Of a stretch of DNA of 64,000 bases, positions 9,020-18,836 are shown piece by piece. The stretch spans positions 1 through 64,000 of the forward strand of contig DHHJ01000033.1 in NCBI GenBank assembly GCA_002403205.1. The letters run 5' to 3'. Within the stretch, counting starts at the first letter, position 1. Each line of letters opens with the position of its first letter. Position numbers and translations under genes: made by a program. Source of the stretch: Anaerolineaceae bacterium UBA4775. GTDB taxonomy: Bacteria; Chloroflexota; Anaerolineae; Anaerolineales; Anaerolineaceae. The notes under the pieces were generated by a model. That model ran no database searches, had not been told where the DNA came from, and worked only from the letters and a program-made list of their open reading frames with translations.

Positions 9020-11262
9020 CCTCACCTGGCATTCAACTGCGCCCCGGACAGGAAGCCATTTTGCGCTACCAGGGCGGGCGGATGGGCATCAGTGCCGTCC
9101 CAGGCAGCGGTAAAACCTGGACGCTGGCTTACCTGGCCGCCAACCTGATCAAAATTGGTGCCATCGAACCTGACCAGGAAATATTGGTGGTCACCCTGGT
9201 CAATGCAGCAGTGGACAATTTTTCGACGCGGATCAGCGCCCAGCTTGAGCTTGAGGGCTTGATGGCCGGGTATGGCTACCGGGTACGCACGCTGCACGGG
9301 CTGGCCAACGACATCGTCAGAGAACGCCCCGACCTGGCCGGCCTGGGCACGGGTTACCAGATCCTCGACGAAGCGGAATGCACCCGGATCAAAAAACGGG
9401 TGGCTGAAGACTGGCTGGCGGCTCACCCTGACTTTCTTGACCCTTACCTGGCGTATGAGGACTACCAGAAAAACAAAGTCTTTAATGAACCCAGGAATTT
9501 GCCCGGGATGGTTGAATCCCTGGCCAATGCTTTCATCCGCCTGGCAAAGGATCGCGAATGGACCCCTGCTGCGCTGAGGGGCCATCTGGAAAGACCGGCG
9601 CTTCCCCTGCCATTGGTCGAGATGGGCGCAGCGATGTACAGTGAATACCAGGCGGCATTGAGCTACCGCGGCGGTGTCGATTTCGATGACCTGATCCGCC
9701 TGGCTTTGCGCTGCCTCAGATCGGACCCCTCCTTGGTGGCCCTGCTGCGTCAACGCTGGCCGTACATCCTGGAAGATGAAGCCCAGGATTCGAGCCGTCT
9801 CCAGCAGGAAATCCTCTCTTTATTGGCTGGCGAGGGCGGCAACTGGGTGCGTGTGGGTGACCCCAACCAGGCCATTTACGAGAGTTTTACCACCGCCAGC
9901 CCTGAATACCTGCTGGAATTTCTCGACTCACCGGATGTGCAGGCGCGCACACTGGACGAAAGCGGCCGTTCCACCCAAAGTATCATCGATTTGGCCAACC
10001 ACCTGATCACCTGGACGCAAGAAGCCCACCCCAACCCTGAAGCCCGGCGAGCGCTGACGCCGCCACTGATCCACCCCACATCGCCGGATGACCCTCAGCC
10101 CAACCCACCGGACTGCCCGGCGTGCATCCGCGTGGTCGAGCGTGGGCTGACCCCTGAGCAAGAGCTTCATTTTGTGGTCGATGCGGCCGAGGCTTTCATT
10201 GCCGACCATCCCGACCAGACAGCGGCTATCTTGTGCCTGCGAAATGACCGCGCGTATAAATTTGTTGACCTGCTCAAGCGCCGGAAGATCCCCTGTGTGG
10301 ACAGTTTGCTGCGTTCCACCAGCACAACACGGCTCTCCGCCGGCGCAATTGCCAACATTATGCATTACCTGGGCGACCCGGCCTCCAGCCGCAAATTATC
10401 GGCGGCTTACCGGGTTTGGCGGCGCAGAGAACGCGAGGACGAAGAGGCCTGGAAGTTTTATAAAGGCATCGCTGCGTTGATTGACGGGTGTAAAAACCTG
10501 GAGGATTACCTGTGGCCATCGCTCACAAGGGATTGGCTGGCAGAGATTGGTCAACAACATCAAGAACCTGCAGTCCAGGAGGAATTGCTCGCATTTCGAG
10601 AGGTGGTGCAGCATTGGCAGGCGGCGGTGTACCTGCCCATTGACCAGCTTTTGCTGACCCTGGCGCAGGATTTATTCCTCGACCAGGTGGAATTGGCCCT
10701 GGCATATAAACTTTCGACGCTCCTGCGGCAAGTCAGCGACGCCCACCCCGAATGGCGTCTGCCGCAGTTCACCGATGAGCTGGCGACCATCGCCAAACAC
10801 GAACGAAATTATCTCGGCTTCTCACCTGAAGAGAACGCCTTCGACCCGGACAGCTATCCTGGGCAGGTGGCTGTAGCAACCATGCACAAAGCCAAAGGCC
10901 TTGAATGGGACCACGTGTTTTTGACAGCCCTGAACAATTACAACTTCCCGTCTGGGGAGGCTTATGACCAATATCAGCCTGAAAAATGGTTTGTAAAGGA
11001 CCAGCTCAATTTGGAGGCAGAAACCCTTGCTCAGCTCGAAACCTTAATGGCGGACCATCCCTTTGACTGGTACCAACCCGGGCAGGCTTCGATGGCTGCG
11101 CGGCAGGAATTCATCCGCGAGCGGCTGCGGTTGTTGTTCGTGGGCACCACACGCGCCCGCCGCTGGCTGACAGCCACCTGGAACACAGGCAGGACGGCGA
11201 ATAAGAACCGCCCGGCGGTGAGTTTTGTGGCCATGATCAACTATTTGGAGGGTAAATCATGA
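9016..11262 (+). CDS. UvrD/AddA-like ATP-dependent DNA helicase
   Basis: Superfamily 1A helicase of 748 residues with an intact motor: Q-motif region (QLRPGQEAIL), Walker A AVPGSGKT (27-34), Walker B LEDEAQDSS (D254, E255), motif III RVGDPNQAIYESF, motif V TMHKAKGLEWDHVF, and motif VI FVGTTRARRWL. No nuclease domain is attached. Flanked by an inactivated helicase relative and a separate Fe-S nuclease with four-base ATGA overlaps on both sides, it should supply the unwinding activity of a multisubunit end-resection complex. A Rep/PcrA-type solo role is possible, but the gene context argues against it. Confidence 0.88.
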   Translation: MTSPGIQLRPGQEAILRYQGGRMGISAVPGSGKTWTLAYLAANLIKIGAIEPDQEILVVTLVNAAVDNFSTRISAQLELEGLMAGYGYRVRTLHGLANDIVRERPDLAGLGTGYQILDEAECTRIKKRVAEDWLAAHPDFLDPYLAYEDYQKNKVFNEPRNLPGMVESLANAFIRLAKDREWTPAALRGHLERPALPLPLVEMGAAMYSEYQAALSYRGGVDFDDLIRLALRCLRSDPSLVALLRQRWPYILEDEAQDSSRLQQEILSLLAGEGGNWVRVGDPNQAIYESFTTASPEYLLEFLDSPDVQARTLDESGRSTQSIIDLANHLITWTQEAHPNPEARRALTPPLIHPTSPDDPQPNPPDCPACIRVVERGLTPEQELHFVVDAAEAFIADHPDQTAAILCLRNDRAYKFVDLLKRRKIPCVDSLLRSTSTTRLSAGAIANIMHYLGDPASSRKLSAAYRVWRRREREDEEAWKFYKGIAALIDGCKNLEDYLWPSLTRDWLAEIGQQHQEPAVQEELLAFREVVQHWQAAVYLPIDQLLLTLAQDLFLDQVELALAYKLSTLLRQVSDAHPEWRLPQFTDELATIAKHERNYLGFSPEENAFDPDSYPGQVAVATMHKAKGLEWDHVFLTALNNYNFPSGEAYDQYQPEKWFVKDQLNLEAETLAQLETLMADHPFDWYQPGQASMAARQEFIRERLRLLFVGTTRARRWLTATWNTGRTANKNRPAVSFVAMINYLEGKS

Positions 11263-12098
11263 TCCTGCCCGAAAATTTCGACTTCACCCAGAGCAATCTA
11301 CAGGATTACCTGGATTGTCCTTACCGCTTCTACCTGCGCTATGTTTTGCACACCCGCTGGCCGGCATTGGTGGTTGACGATGCGCAGGAATTTGAGCTGC
11401 GCATGCAAGCCGGGGCGCATTTTCATCGGCTGGCACAGCAATACCTCGTGGGCATCCCTGCAGTGGAGATCAGCCAGCAGGCTGAGAGCGACCCGCATGC
11501 GGATTTGCACACCTGGTGGTCGGATTTTCTGATCCACGTCCCCCCCTGGCTGAAGGGTCAGCGCTGGGTGGAGATGACCCTCAGCACCAGGCTGGGCGGT
11601 CAGCGCCTGGTCGCAAAATATGACCTGATCCTCGCCAACGAGGTGGGCGGACTGACGATTTTTGACTGGAAGACCTCACAGAAAGCGCCCCGCAAAGACT
11701 GGCTTTTGGATAGGATTCAAACACGGTTATATCGCCTGCTGCTGACTGACGCCAGTCCGGCCCTGGTGAGCGGTGAGGGCACTGAGCCCGAGCAGATTGT
11801 GATGAACTACTGGTTTGCCGCTTATCCCCAAACGCCAATCAGCCTGCCATACAACAAGGCGGCTTATGAACGTGACCGGGCTGACCTGACCCAACTGGTT
11901 GAGAGGATCTGCACCTCTGAGGCGGCAGATTTCGAGCGTACCAGCGAGGTCAGGCGGTGCCGTTATTGTGTTTACCGTTCGCATTGCGATCGGGGGGTTG
12001 AGGCTGGTGCCCTGGCTGACTTTGATGACCTCGCTTTGCAACCGGAAGAGTCGATATTCAACACGGCTTTTGAAGATATTCCCGAGATACAGATCTGA
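11259..12098 (+). CDS. Stand-alone RecB/AddB-type exonuclease with Fe-S cluster
   Basis: 279-residue PD-(D/E)XK nuclease. A conserved His in AGAHFHRLAQQY, the acidic residue in KYDLILANE and the TIFDWKT motif form the expected metal site. Four cysteines, C20 (LDCPYRFYL) and C234/C237/C243 (C-x2-C-x5-C), match the cluster that pins the nuclease fold in AddB and Cas4. The gene overlaps the helicase by ATGA and recJ by one base (TGATG), so it is translationally coupled to both. No cas1 or cas2 lies nearby, so a CRISPR role is unlikely. It most probably cuts strands unwound by the two preceding proteins. Confidence 0.88.
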   Translation: MILPENFDFTQSNLQDYLDCPYRFYLRYVLHTRWPALVVDDAQEFELRMQAGAHFHRLAQQYLVGIPAVEISQQAESDPHADLHTWWSDFLIHVPPWLKGQRWVEMTLSTRLGGQRLVAKYDLILANEVGGLTIFDWKTSQKAPRKDWLLDRIQTRLYRLLLTDASPALVSGEGTEPEQIVMNYWFAAYPQTPISLPYNKAAYERDRADLTQLVERICTSEAADFERTSEVRRCRYCVYRSHCDRGVEAGALADFDDLALQPEESIFNTAFEDIPEIQI

Positions 12099-14407
12099 TG
12101 GCTGTTGAAACCCGCTGGGTCATGCCCGAAAAGATCGCACTGCCGGAAGGATTTCAAGCTGCCCTTGGCGGGCATCCCCTGGTGGCAGAGACCCTCTACC
12201 AGCGCGGCATCCGCACGATTGAGGCTGCCCGGGCCTTTCTCGACCCTGAAGCTTACCAGCCCACTCCGCCTGGGGAGCTGCCAGATATGGACGCTGCCTG
12301 CGGCTTGCTTGCCATGGCAATTGAGTCCCAGGGGACCATCCTGGTCTGGGGCGATTTTGATGTTGATGGGCAGACCGCCACGGCCGTGCTGGTTGAAGGG
12401 CTGCGCCAGCTGGGGGCGCAAGTCAGGTATCACATCCCTGTGCGTGCCAGTGAATCCCACGGCATTCAAAAACAAGCATTGACAAGAGAACTTTCCCAGG
12501 GGTTTGACCTGCTGCTGACCTGCGATACGGGCATCACGGCGCATGAGCCCCTGCAAATCCTGCGCAACCTCGCGATCCCGGTGATTGTGACCGACCATCA
12601 CGTCTTGGGGGAGAGCCTGCCCCCTGCAGATGCGGTTGTTAATCCCCAGCGGCTGGCATCGGGCCATCCCCTGCGGACGCTGCCTGGTGTGGGTGTGGTT
12701 TACAAGCTGATCGAAGGGTTGGCTGGGTATGTGGGGCGCGATGTGGATTTGGGGGGCTTGCAGGAACTGGTGGCACTGGGGGTGGTGGCGGACATGGCGG
12801 AACTGCAGGGGGATACGCGCTACCTGCTTCAAAAAGGGCTGGTCCACCTGCGTGAGACGGACCGGGTTGGGCTGGATTTGCTGTATCAAAACGCCGAGCT
12901 GAACCCATCCAACCTGAACGAAGGGCATATCGGGTTCCAAATTGCGCCGCGGCTGAATGCCGTGGGTCGGCTCGGTGATGCCAACCCGATGGTCGAGCTG
13001 CTCACCACGGGGGACCACAGCAGGGCACGTCAACTGGCCAACCTGGTTGAGGGACTCAACATCAAGAGGCGGTCAGAAACCCGCCACGTGGAACAGGGCG
13101 CCCTCAAGATGCTGGCTGGTTCCAGTATCGATCGCCACGGGCCAGCCATTGTTTTGCATCATCCTAACTGGCCTGGGGGCGTGGTCGGGATCGTCGCCAA
13201 CCGGCTGGTGGAGCGGTATCAGAAACCGGCCATCCTGCTGACAGGTGAAGATCCGATCCACGGTTCAGCCCGCTCGGTACCCGGCCTGCACATCACCCAG
13301 GTCATCGCCGCACAGGCAGACCTGTTAAATGGATATGGCGGTCATCCGATGGCGGCTGGCCTTTCACTGCCAGCCCGGCAATTAGCCGCCTTCAAACGGC
13401 GCTTTCTGACGACCGTGGAAGACCAATTGCAAGGAGCGCCGGTTGTACGAGAGCTCCAGATTGCCCAGGAAGCAGCCATCGCCCATCTTGATCTGGACCT
13501 GGTAGAGGAAATTGAACGCCTGGCACCCTTTGGCCCAGGGAATCCGCCGCCACTGTTCCTGCTGCGTGACATGAGGCTGGTTTCTGATGCACAAATTGGC
13601 GTTGAGGGCGAACACCGCCAGGTCAATGTGATGGATCGGGAGGGCAAAGAACTGCGCCTGGTGTGGTGGAACGGGGGCGATGAAGCGCTGCCCGAAGCGG
13701 CCTTTGACCTGGTGTGCAAGCTCTCACGCAGCGACTATAGAGGTACGCCCCAGTTAAGTGCAGAATGGATCGATTTTCGCCTGAGTGAGGCAGGTGAAAA
13801 AGACCTTGAAAAACGCCACCTGGAGATCATCGATTGGCGGCTGGTCGGTGACCCGCAAGCGCAGGTCGCGCAGTTGCTGGATGAATATCCGGTAGCCCAG
13901 GTGTGGGGTGAGGGAAATTTACCAAAGGGAGTGCCTTTCCTGGGCCGGCATGCGCTGGAGGAAAGCCCGCATTTGGTCATCTGGACAGCGCCACCCGCCC
14001 AATCCGTGCTGCGCAGGGTGATGGAACGGGTCCAGCCCCGGCGGGTGACGGTGGTTGCCCTTGACCCCAACCTAGACGACCTCCAACGTTTGATGACCCG
14101 CCTGGGAGGCGCAGCCCGGTATGTGGTCACACACCTGGGGGGAGAAGCGCCGCTTGAGCGGTTGGCGGCTGGGTGCGCAACCACACAGGAAGCCGTGCAG
14201 GTTGGCTTGCAGCTCTGGCAGGCACACGGCAAGCTTAAAGTCGGGTTTGAGCAAGACAGGGTACGCATCTCCGTTGAAGTCCCTGACCCTGACCCCCAAG
14301 CAGCAGAGACCTATCAGGCCATCCTGGCCGACCTGCTGATGGAAAGCCGGGCCTATCGGGGGTATTTCCGAAGGGGTGACCTGCAATCGCTGATTTTTTC
14401 AGACTAG
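12098..14407 (+). CDS. recJ: Single-stranded-DNA exonuclease RecJ
   Basis: 5'-3' single-strand exonuclease in recombination and mismatch repair. 769 residues with all DHH-family motifs: DFDVDG (86-91), CDTGI, TDHH (DHH at 166-168), APRLNAVGRLGDA, then the DHHA1 domain with GGHPMAAGLSL. An OB-like region (about 440-560) follows, and a C-terminal extension of about 200 residues makes it longer than E. coli RecJ. It is the last gene of the four-gene repair operon, starting one base inside the nuclease stop codon, which places 5'-3' resection with the helicase-nuclease set. Confidence 0.94.
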   Translation: MAVETRWVMPEKIALPEGFQAALGGHPLVAETLYQRGIRTIEAARAFLDPEAYQPTPPGELPDMDAACGLLAMAIESQGTILVWGDFDVDGQTATAVLVEGLRQLGAQVRYHIPVRASESHGIQKQALTRELSQGFDLLLTCDTGITAHEPLQILRNLAIPVIVTDHHVLGESLPPADAVVNPQRLASGHPLRTLPGVGVVYKLIEGLAGYVGRDVDLGGLQELVALGVVADMAELQGDTRYLLQKGLVHLRETDRVGLDLLYQNAELNPSNLNEGHIGFQIAPRLNAVGRLGDANPMVELLTTGDHSRARQLANLVEGLNIKRRSETRHVEQGALKMLAGSSIDRHGPAIVLHHPNWPGGVVGIVANRLVERYQKPAILLTGEDPIHGSARSVPGLHITQVIAAQADLLNGYGGHPMAAGLSLPARQLAAFKRRFLTTVEDQLQGAPVVRELQIAQEAAIAHLDLDLVEEIERLAPFGPGNPPPLFLLRDMRLVSDAQIGVEGEHRQVNVMDREGKELRLVWWNGGDEALPEAAFDLVCKLSRSDYRGTPQLSAEWIDFRLSEAGEKDLEKRHLEIIDWRLVGDPQAQVAQLLDEYPVAQVWGEGNLPKGVPFLGRHALEESPHLVIWTAPPAQSVLRRVMERVQPRRVTVVALDPNLDDLQRLMTRLGGAARYVVTHLGGEAPLERLAAGCATTQEAVQVGLQLWQAHGKLKVGFEQDRVRISVEVPDPDPQAAETYQAILADLLMESRAYRGYFRRGDLQSLIFSD

Positions 14408-14418
14408 CCAATAGAAAT

Positions 14419-14447
14419 ACAGGGCTTCCAAAATCTGGAAGCCCTGT
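14419..14447. terminator. Hairpin between convergent recJ and secreted nuclease
   Basis: A perfect 12-bp stem, ACAGGGCTTCCA (14419-14430) with TGGAAGCCCTGT (14436-14447), and a five-base loop. The T-tract is poor on both sides, slightly better for the minus-strand gene. Probably bidirectional. Confidence 0.65.
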
Positions 14448-14467
14448 GATCTGACCGGGTTGTTCTG

Positions 14468-17400
14468 TTAATTGTTAAAACTGATCGGGAAGTAGAATTT
14501 GTACTTGGGGTGCACGGTGATCGTTACTGTGGCGGAATCGACATATTCGCTGCGTTGTATCGGTGGGATGGCCACCAGGTCGTAAACGAAGGTGTCGACC
14601 CCGAAGAACCCCGGGTTGGGGATATAGGTGAAGGACCCATCCTGGTTCAATGTCAACTCCCCATGCTGAGGTTGCTCCCTCACATCCAGGATGATGATGT
14701 CGTTGACGTTGAGGTCATAATCGTTGGCCAGCACACCGGGAGCCTCCACCGTCAGGGTCACATCCTGACCTGTTTCGTAGAAGTCATCCATGGCAACCGG
14801 ACCCTCGTTGAAGGTCAGGGTGATGATCACGGGGTCGTGGTCGCTTGAACGGTAAGCATCCGGGGCGTAGATGGCTTGCTGGGCTGGTTTTTTGAAGGAT
14901 GTGTCGTAGTCAATGAGGTCCGGTTCATCGGCGTTGATCAGCCAGATATCCAGGTCGGTGACGTAGGGGCGCAGGTTTGCATTGACCATAATGTAATCCA
15001 GGTAGCCCGTCCGGCCGTCAAACACGTAGCTGTAGGCGGTTTCACCGAGGATCTCTGCAATGATGTTGTGATAATCGTCATCGGTTCCCTGGGTCTCATC
15101 GGCACCTGCCTTGATGACGTCGATTGGGTCTTCCTTGGCGTAGGAGTTCAAATCGCCGATGATCAGGAATCTATCAACGCCTGTACCGGTGGGATCGGTT
15201 TCCAGCCATTGTACCTGTGCCAGGGCGGCATCTTTACGGGTCAGGTTGCAGTTTCCGGCGCCATCGCCGAGATCGGGGTCATCAACACAGGCAGAGCCTT
15301 TCGATTTGAGGTGATTGACCGCCACGGTGACCGCTTCGCCCACGGTGTTGCTCATGAAGGTTTGTGCCAGCACCGGTCGGTTGTAATTATCGAGGAACAG
15401 GGGGTCAACGCTGGAATCCAAAATGGCGTAGTCGCCCACGGGTGTGACGTTGCCCGGCTTGTAGATCAGAGCCACCTTGATCGCGTCGGTGCCGATAGCG
15501 CCGGTGGCGATGTAATCATAGGTGTCCGCGCCCATGAGGTCATTCAATCCCGCCACAAGGTCTGCTACAGCATAATCGGGGTCCTGATCGGGCCGGTCGT
15601 TCTCGATTTCGATCAGCCCAACGACATCAGCATCGATACCAGAGAGGGCTGCAAGGATCTTCGCCCGCTGCCGTTCCAGTTCTAAAGTGCTGTCGGCGCC
15701 GCGGCACTCCATATCCCCTGAGGGTCCGCAAATCCAGTTCGCCGAACCGCCGGCATCAATGGTGGTGAAATAGTTGAGGACATTTAAATTGGCAATTTTA
15801 ATGTCGCCTTCGATGATGTTTGGCTGATCAGGCCGCAAATTGGCTGCGGTGTAATCCGCGCCCTGGGTGGGCTGGATGCGATAGAGGTTGAAGCCATAAT
15901 CCATGATCCCGGTCAGGTTGGTGACCAGGTCGCCCCCGCGGAAGAGGTTGTAGAGGTTAAATTCCAACCCATTGGGATGGATGGCGGGGTCCGGGTTCTG
16001 GTTGGTGCGCCCGTCATCCAGGAGGATGCTGCCCAATTTGTAAGCATCCATGGCGGCATCCACCTCGGGAGACCCGGGTTCATACAGGGCAGTGGGGGTG
16101 GTAAAGCGTTCGGATGTGAGCACAATTTCGCCGTAACGGTCGAAATTGTAATATTCTGAGATGACCAGGTCTTGCGGGAAGGTGACCAGCATGCCTTCAT
16201 AGCGTTCAAGATAAGTCTCACTGGGGACAGGGAGGGTCACAACCGTCGGTTCAGGCAGGGGAATGCCTGTATCGCACAGCCAGACCTCAGTCACCGAGCC
16301 AATTTGGGTCAGATTAAAATATTCACCCGCTATGCCCTGCACGCGCACGTGATCGCCGACAAACACATCCATGCTGGAGGGGGCATACACAAAGATCCCA
16401 TCGGAGGTGGCAGGGTCGCCATCGCCCTCAGGGTCCTGGATGTTGAAGCCGTTCTTGCCGCCTTCCTGGAAATCGCCGACCACAACACCTTCGGTCGTGA
16501 CGGCCTGATTCAGCAAGGGTGTGGTCATGCCGCTGCCCTGGATCTCGTAGATGGGGGTGAACTCATCGCCACAATCGCCAAGGGTTGTAAAGCTGAAGGT
16601 GTGATCCTCTAACATAAATTCCGGCGGATCTGTACCTTCGGCAGCCACATTTTCAGCGGAAACTGTGACGGTGCACACCTCCAGGCTGGAGAAGTCCGTA
16701 TCGGGGACCAGGGTGAATTCAGGGTTGTTGTGCGTCACCGTGGCGGTGTGGGTGCCGGAATCGGCACAGGAGATCTCGAACCAGGGTTCAGTGAGCGTGA
16801 CTGTTTTGTTGAAGGTGATCACGATGTCTGCATCGAGAGGGACGTTGACCGCCCCATCCGCAGGCAGGGTGCTTGCGACTGCCGGATTGGGAGCGGGTAT
16901 CGGGCAAATGTTCACGGGTGAAGCTGAGTTGCGGGGTGTGGGTGAACCAGTGGAAAAATCTGTTGAATTATTATCGGTATCGGTGCAGCCTCCCTCAGCG
17001 CGTAATGCAGCAGTTGTATTGCTTAATTGTGGTGCAGCAGCTGTGCCCTCAAAGCAGGTGGCAGTTCCATACCCCACGAAATCAATGATGCCGGCAGATG
17101 TGGGACAGGCCTCGGTTAATGCGGTTGCGTGGTTCACCAAGGCCACCTTGCCGTTGGAGGCGGACATAGCCGCATTTCCAATAGCATCTGGGGTGGGTAA
17201 GGGCTCTGTTCCACCTGTTGTACCTGCGGCTTGTTGCACCAGGTAATACCCACCGGGGGGGATGATTCCTGAGAGGGAAGTCACATTCCAGGTTGAGCCG
17301 GTAGCTGAGGCATATTGCACACTCCAACCTGTGATGTCGACAGGCGTGCTGCCCCCGTTGAAGAGTTCAACGAAGTCGTGGGTGTAGTATGCGCCGGTGT

Positions 17401-17536
17401 TGCCACCTCCACCATACACCTGGCTGATGCGCACATCAACAGTCATGGCTTGTAGCGGTTTGGGCATCACCCCCAATGCGCTGAACACAAACACAAATAC
17501 CAGCACCAAATTGAGCAATTTTGGTCTGTTTTTCAT
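14468..17536 (-). CDS. Large secreted ExeM/NucH-type nuclease
   Basis: 1022 residues, exported. Order of parts: signal peptide (about 1-30); lamin-tail-like domain (RISQVYGGGGNTGAYYTHDFVE region, about 35-160); Ig-like Big_5-type domain (about 210-320); OB-fold segment (about 330-560); endonuclease/exonuclease/phosphatase domain with IANLNVLNYF, IEIENDR, VNHLKSKG, IGDLNSYAKED and SSDHDPV; and a C-terminal cadherin-like repeat (GVLANDYD, DGSFTYIPNPGFFG). It should degrade extracellular nucleic acid. I start it at the ATG at 17536, which has GGAGGTG six bases upstream and begins the signal peptide; the open frame itself extends 18 codons further. No sortase motif or anchor is visible. Confidence 0.9.
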   Translation of the reverse strand: MKNRPKLLNLVLVFVFVFSALGVMPKPLQAMTVDVRISQVYGGGGNTGAYYTHDFVELFNGGSTPVDITGWSVQYASATGSTWNVTSLSGIIPPGGYYLVQQAAGTTGGTEPLPTPDAIGNAAMSASNGKVALVNHATALTEACPTSAGIIDFVGYGTATCFEGTAAAPQLSNTTAALRAEGGCTDTDNNSTDFSTGSPTPRNSASPVNICPIPAPNPAVASTLPADGAVNVPLDADIVITFNKTVTLTEPWFEISCADSGTHTATVTHNNPEFTLVPDTDFSSLEVCTVTVSAENVAAEGTDPPEFMLEDHTFSFTTLGDCGDEFTPIYEIQGSGMTTPLLNQAVTTEGVVVGDFQEGGKNGFNIQDPEGDGDPATSDGIFVYAPSSMDVFVGDHVRVQGIAGEYFNLTQIGSVTEVWLCDTGIPLPEPTVVTLPVPSETYLERYEGMLVTFPQDLVISEYYNFDRYGEIVLTSERFTTPTALYEPGSPEVDAAMDAYKLGSILLDDGRTNQNPDPAIHPNGLEFNLYNLFRGGDLVTNLTGIMDYGFNLYRIQPTQGADYTAANLRPDQPNIIEGDIKIANLNVLNYFTTIDAGGSANWICGPSGDMECRGADSTLELERQRAKILAALSGIDADVVGLIEIENDRPDQDPDYAVADLVAGLNDLMGADTYDYIATGAIGTDAIKVALIYKPGNVTPVGDYAILDSSVDPLFLDNYNRPVLAQTFMSNTVGEAVTVAVNHLKSKGSACVDDPDLGDGAGNCNLTRKDAALAQVQWLETDPTGTGVDRFLIIGDLNSYAKEDPIDVIKAGADETQGTDDDYHNIIAEILGETAYSYVFDGRTGYLDYIMVNANLRPYVTDLDIWLINADEPDLIDYDTSFKKPAQQAIYAPDAYRSSDHDPVIITLTFNEGPVAMDDFYETGQDVTLTVEAPGVLANDYDLNVNDIIILDVREQPQHGELTLNQDGSFTYIPNPGFFGVDTFVYDLVAIPPIQRSEYVDSATVTITVHPKYKFYFPISFNN

Positions 17537-17664
17537 GAGACACCTCCATATGAAATTGAATGGGAAAAGAATTGCGCTTATCCCAATCATATCACAGGAA
17601 TTGCCCGTAAAGAGAAAATTTTAAGGCGATTTTGGCTTGGGTTGGTTTGTTTGGGAAGTTGGAC

Positions 17665-17697
17665 AAAAAAAGCCTCCCGGGTGCTCTCCGGAAGGCT
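17665..17697 (-). terminator. Intrinsic terminator of the DegV gene
   Basis: Reading the minus strand, an AGCCTTCCGG stem with one mismatch (17688-17697 against 17671-17680) is followed by seven T residues (17671 to 17665). Confidence 0.85.
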
Positions 17698-17713
17698 GTC
17701 TGATTGCTCAGGG

Positions 17714-18559
17714 TCACTCGGCATACCCGCACAGCGCCAGCGCGCCTGGGCCGGTATTGATGCCTAATACAGGCCCGGTGATGTTCACCAGCAGCTCGAC
17801 GGGGTTGAACTCCTCACGAATGCGTTCTGCCAGTTTTTCGGCTTCTTCCAGTGCGTTGCCATGCAGCACAGCGATGTGCAGTCGGCCGGCAGTCTCCAGT
17901 GCATCGAAGAACTTCCGGTACAGCATGCGCAGCATGGCTTGATGGGTGCGCGCCAGTCCGGCTGGCTCAACCAGGCCGGTTTCGTGGTTGATCTTGATCA
18001 CGGGCTTGACCTTCAACAAGGTTCCCACCCATTTGGCCGCATCACCGATCCGGCCGCCGCGTTCCAGGTATTCTATGGTCTGCATTGCCACCACCTGGAC
18101 GAGGCTCTCGCGCACTTTGGCGACCTTTTCGATGATCTCTGCCCTGCCTGCACCCTGGTCGCGGGCGCGGGCCGCAGCCAGCACCTGCCAGCCAAGGGTC
18201 ATGGTTGGGCCTTTCGAGTCGATCACGGAAACCGGGATTTTGGCCCCCTCCGCTGCCGCTTTCGCCATCTGGTAGGTCCCGCTCATGGCGCTGGAGACGG
18301 TCAGGATGAGCGCTTCACTGGTGCCATCTTCGACCGCCTGGTTGATGGCGGCCAGGAAATCTGCCGTGGTGGCCTGGGATGAGGTCGGCCGTTGGGGATC
18401 ACTTTGGATGCGCTTGTAAAAGTCTTCAGGAGCCAGATCAACCCGGTCTTTGAATTGTTCCTCGCCCCAGATGATGTATTGGGGCACAATGTGGATGTTG
18501 TATTGCTCAACCAGCGCTTGGGGAATATCACAGGTGCTGTCGGTTAAGATCGCGATCAT
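17714..18559 (-). CDS. DegV-family fatty-acid-binding protein
   Basis: 281 residues. The N-terminus MIAILTDSTCDIPQ is the DegV signature, and the SSAMSGTYQMAKAA and ERGGRIGDAAKWVG stretches match the fatty-acid-binding fold. In monoderm bacteria such proteins (FakB) hand exogenous fatty acids to the kinase FakA; no fakA is present here, so the partner is unknown. AAGGAG lies seven bases before the ATG. A minus-strand TATAAT (18598 down to 18593) with TTACCA 18 bases upstream of it is a plausible promoter. Confidence 0.92.
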   Translation of the reverse strand: MIAILTDSTCDIPQALVEQYNIHIVPQYIIWGEEQFKDRVDLAPEDFYKRIQSDPQRPTSSQATTADFLAAINQAVEDGTSEALILTVSSAMSGTYQMAKAAAEGAKIPVSVIDSKGPTMTLGWQVLAAARARDQGAGRAEIIEKVAKVRESLVQVVAMQTIEYLERGGRIGDAAKWVGTLLKVKPVIKINHETGLVEPAGLARTHQAMLRMLYRKFFDALETAGRLHIAVLHGNALEEAEKLAERIREEFNPVELLVNITGPVLGINTGPGALALCGYAE

Positions 18560-18740
18560 GCAGTTCTCCTTTTAATGGCAATTTTAGCCCTGATTATACT
18601 CGGTGATATCATGTACTGGTAAAGGCGGGAATCGGTTAATCCGGAGCTGTGTGTGGCGAGTGGCAGATGGGAGCGGATTCAGCCAATTGTCCAATTTTAC
18701 CTCTGCATTTTCTGGAGATACACTTTTAAACCGGTGGGGT

Positions 18741-18746
18741 TATAAT
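18741..18746 (+). promoter_or_regulatory. -10 element upstream of the coiled-coil protein
   Basis: TATAAT with no good -35. It would give a leader of about 85 bases before the ATG at 18837. Nothing else is recognisable in 18600-18836. Confidence 0.4.
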
Positions 18747-18836
18747 TTTAATGATCCACATATGGACACCTCTAAGGATTTGTGACCCGTGACCTGAACG
18801 TTGGGGTGCCCATCCTTACTCCCAAGGAGTGATGAA

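Noticed and set aside
11259..12098. Cas4 identity for the Fe-S nuclease
   Set aside because: The cysteine layout is similar, but no cas1, cas2 or array is near and the gene is locked into a helicase-recJ operon.
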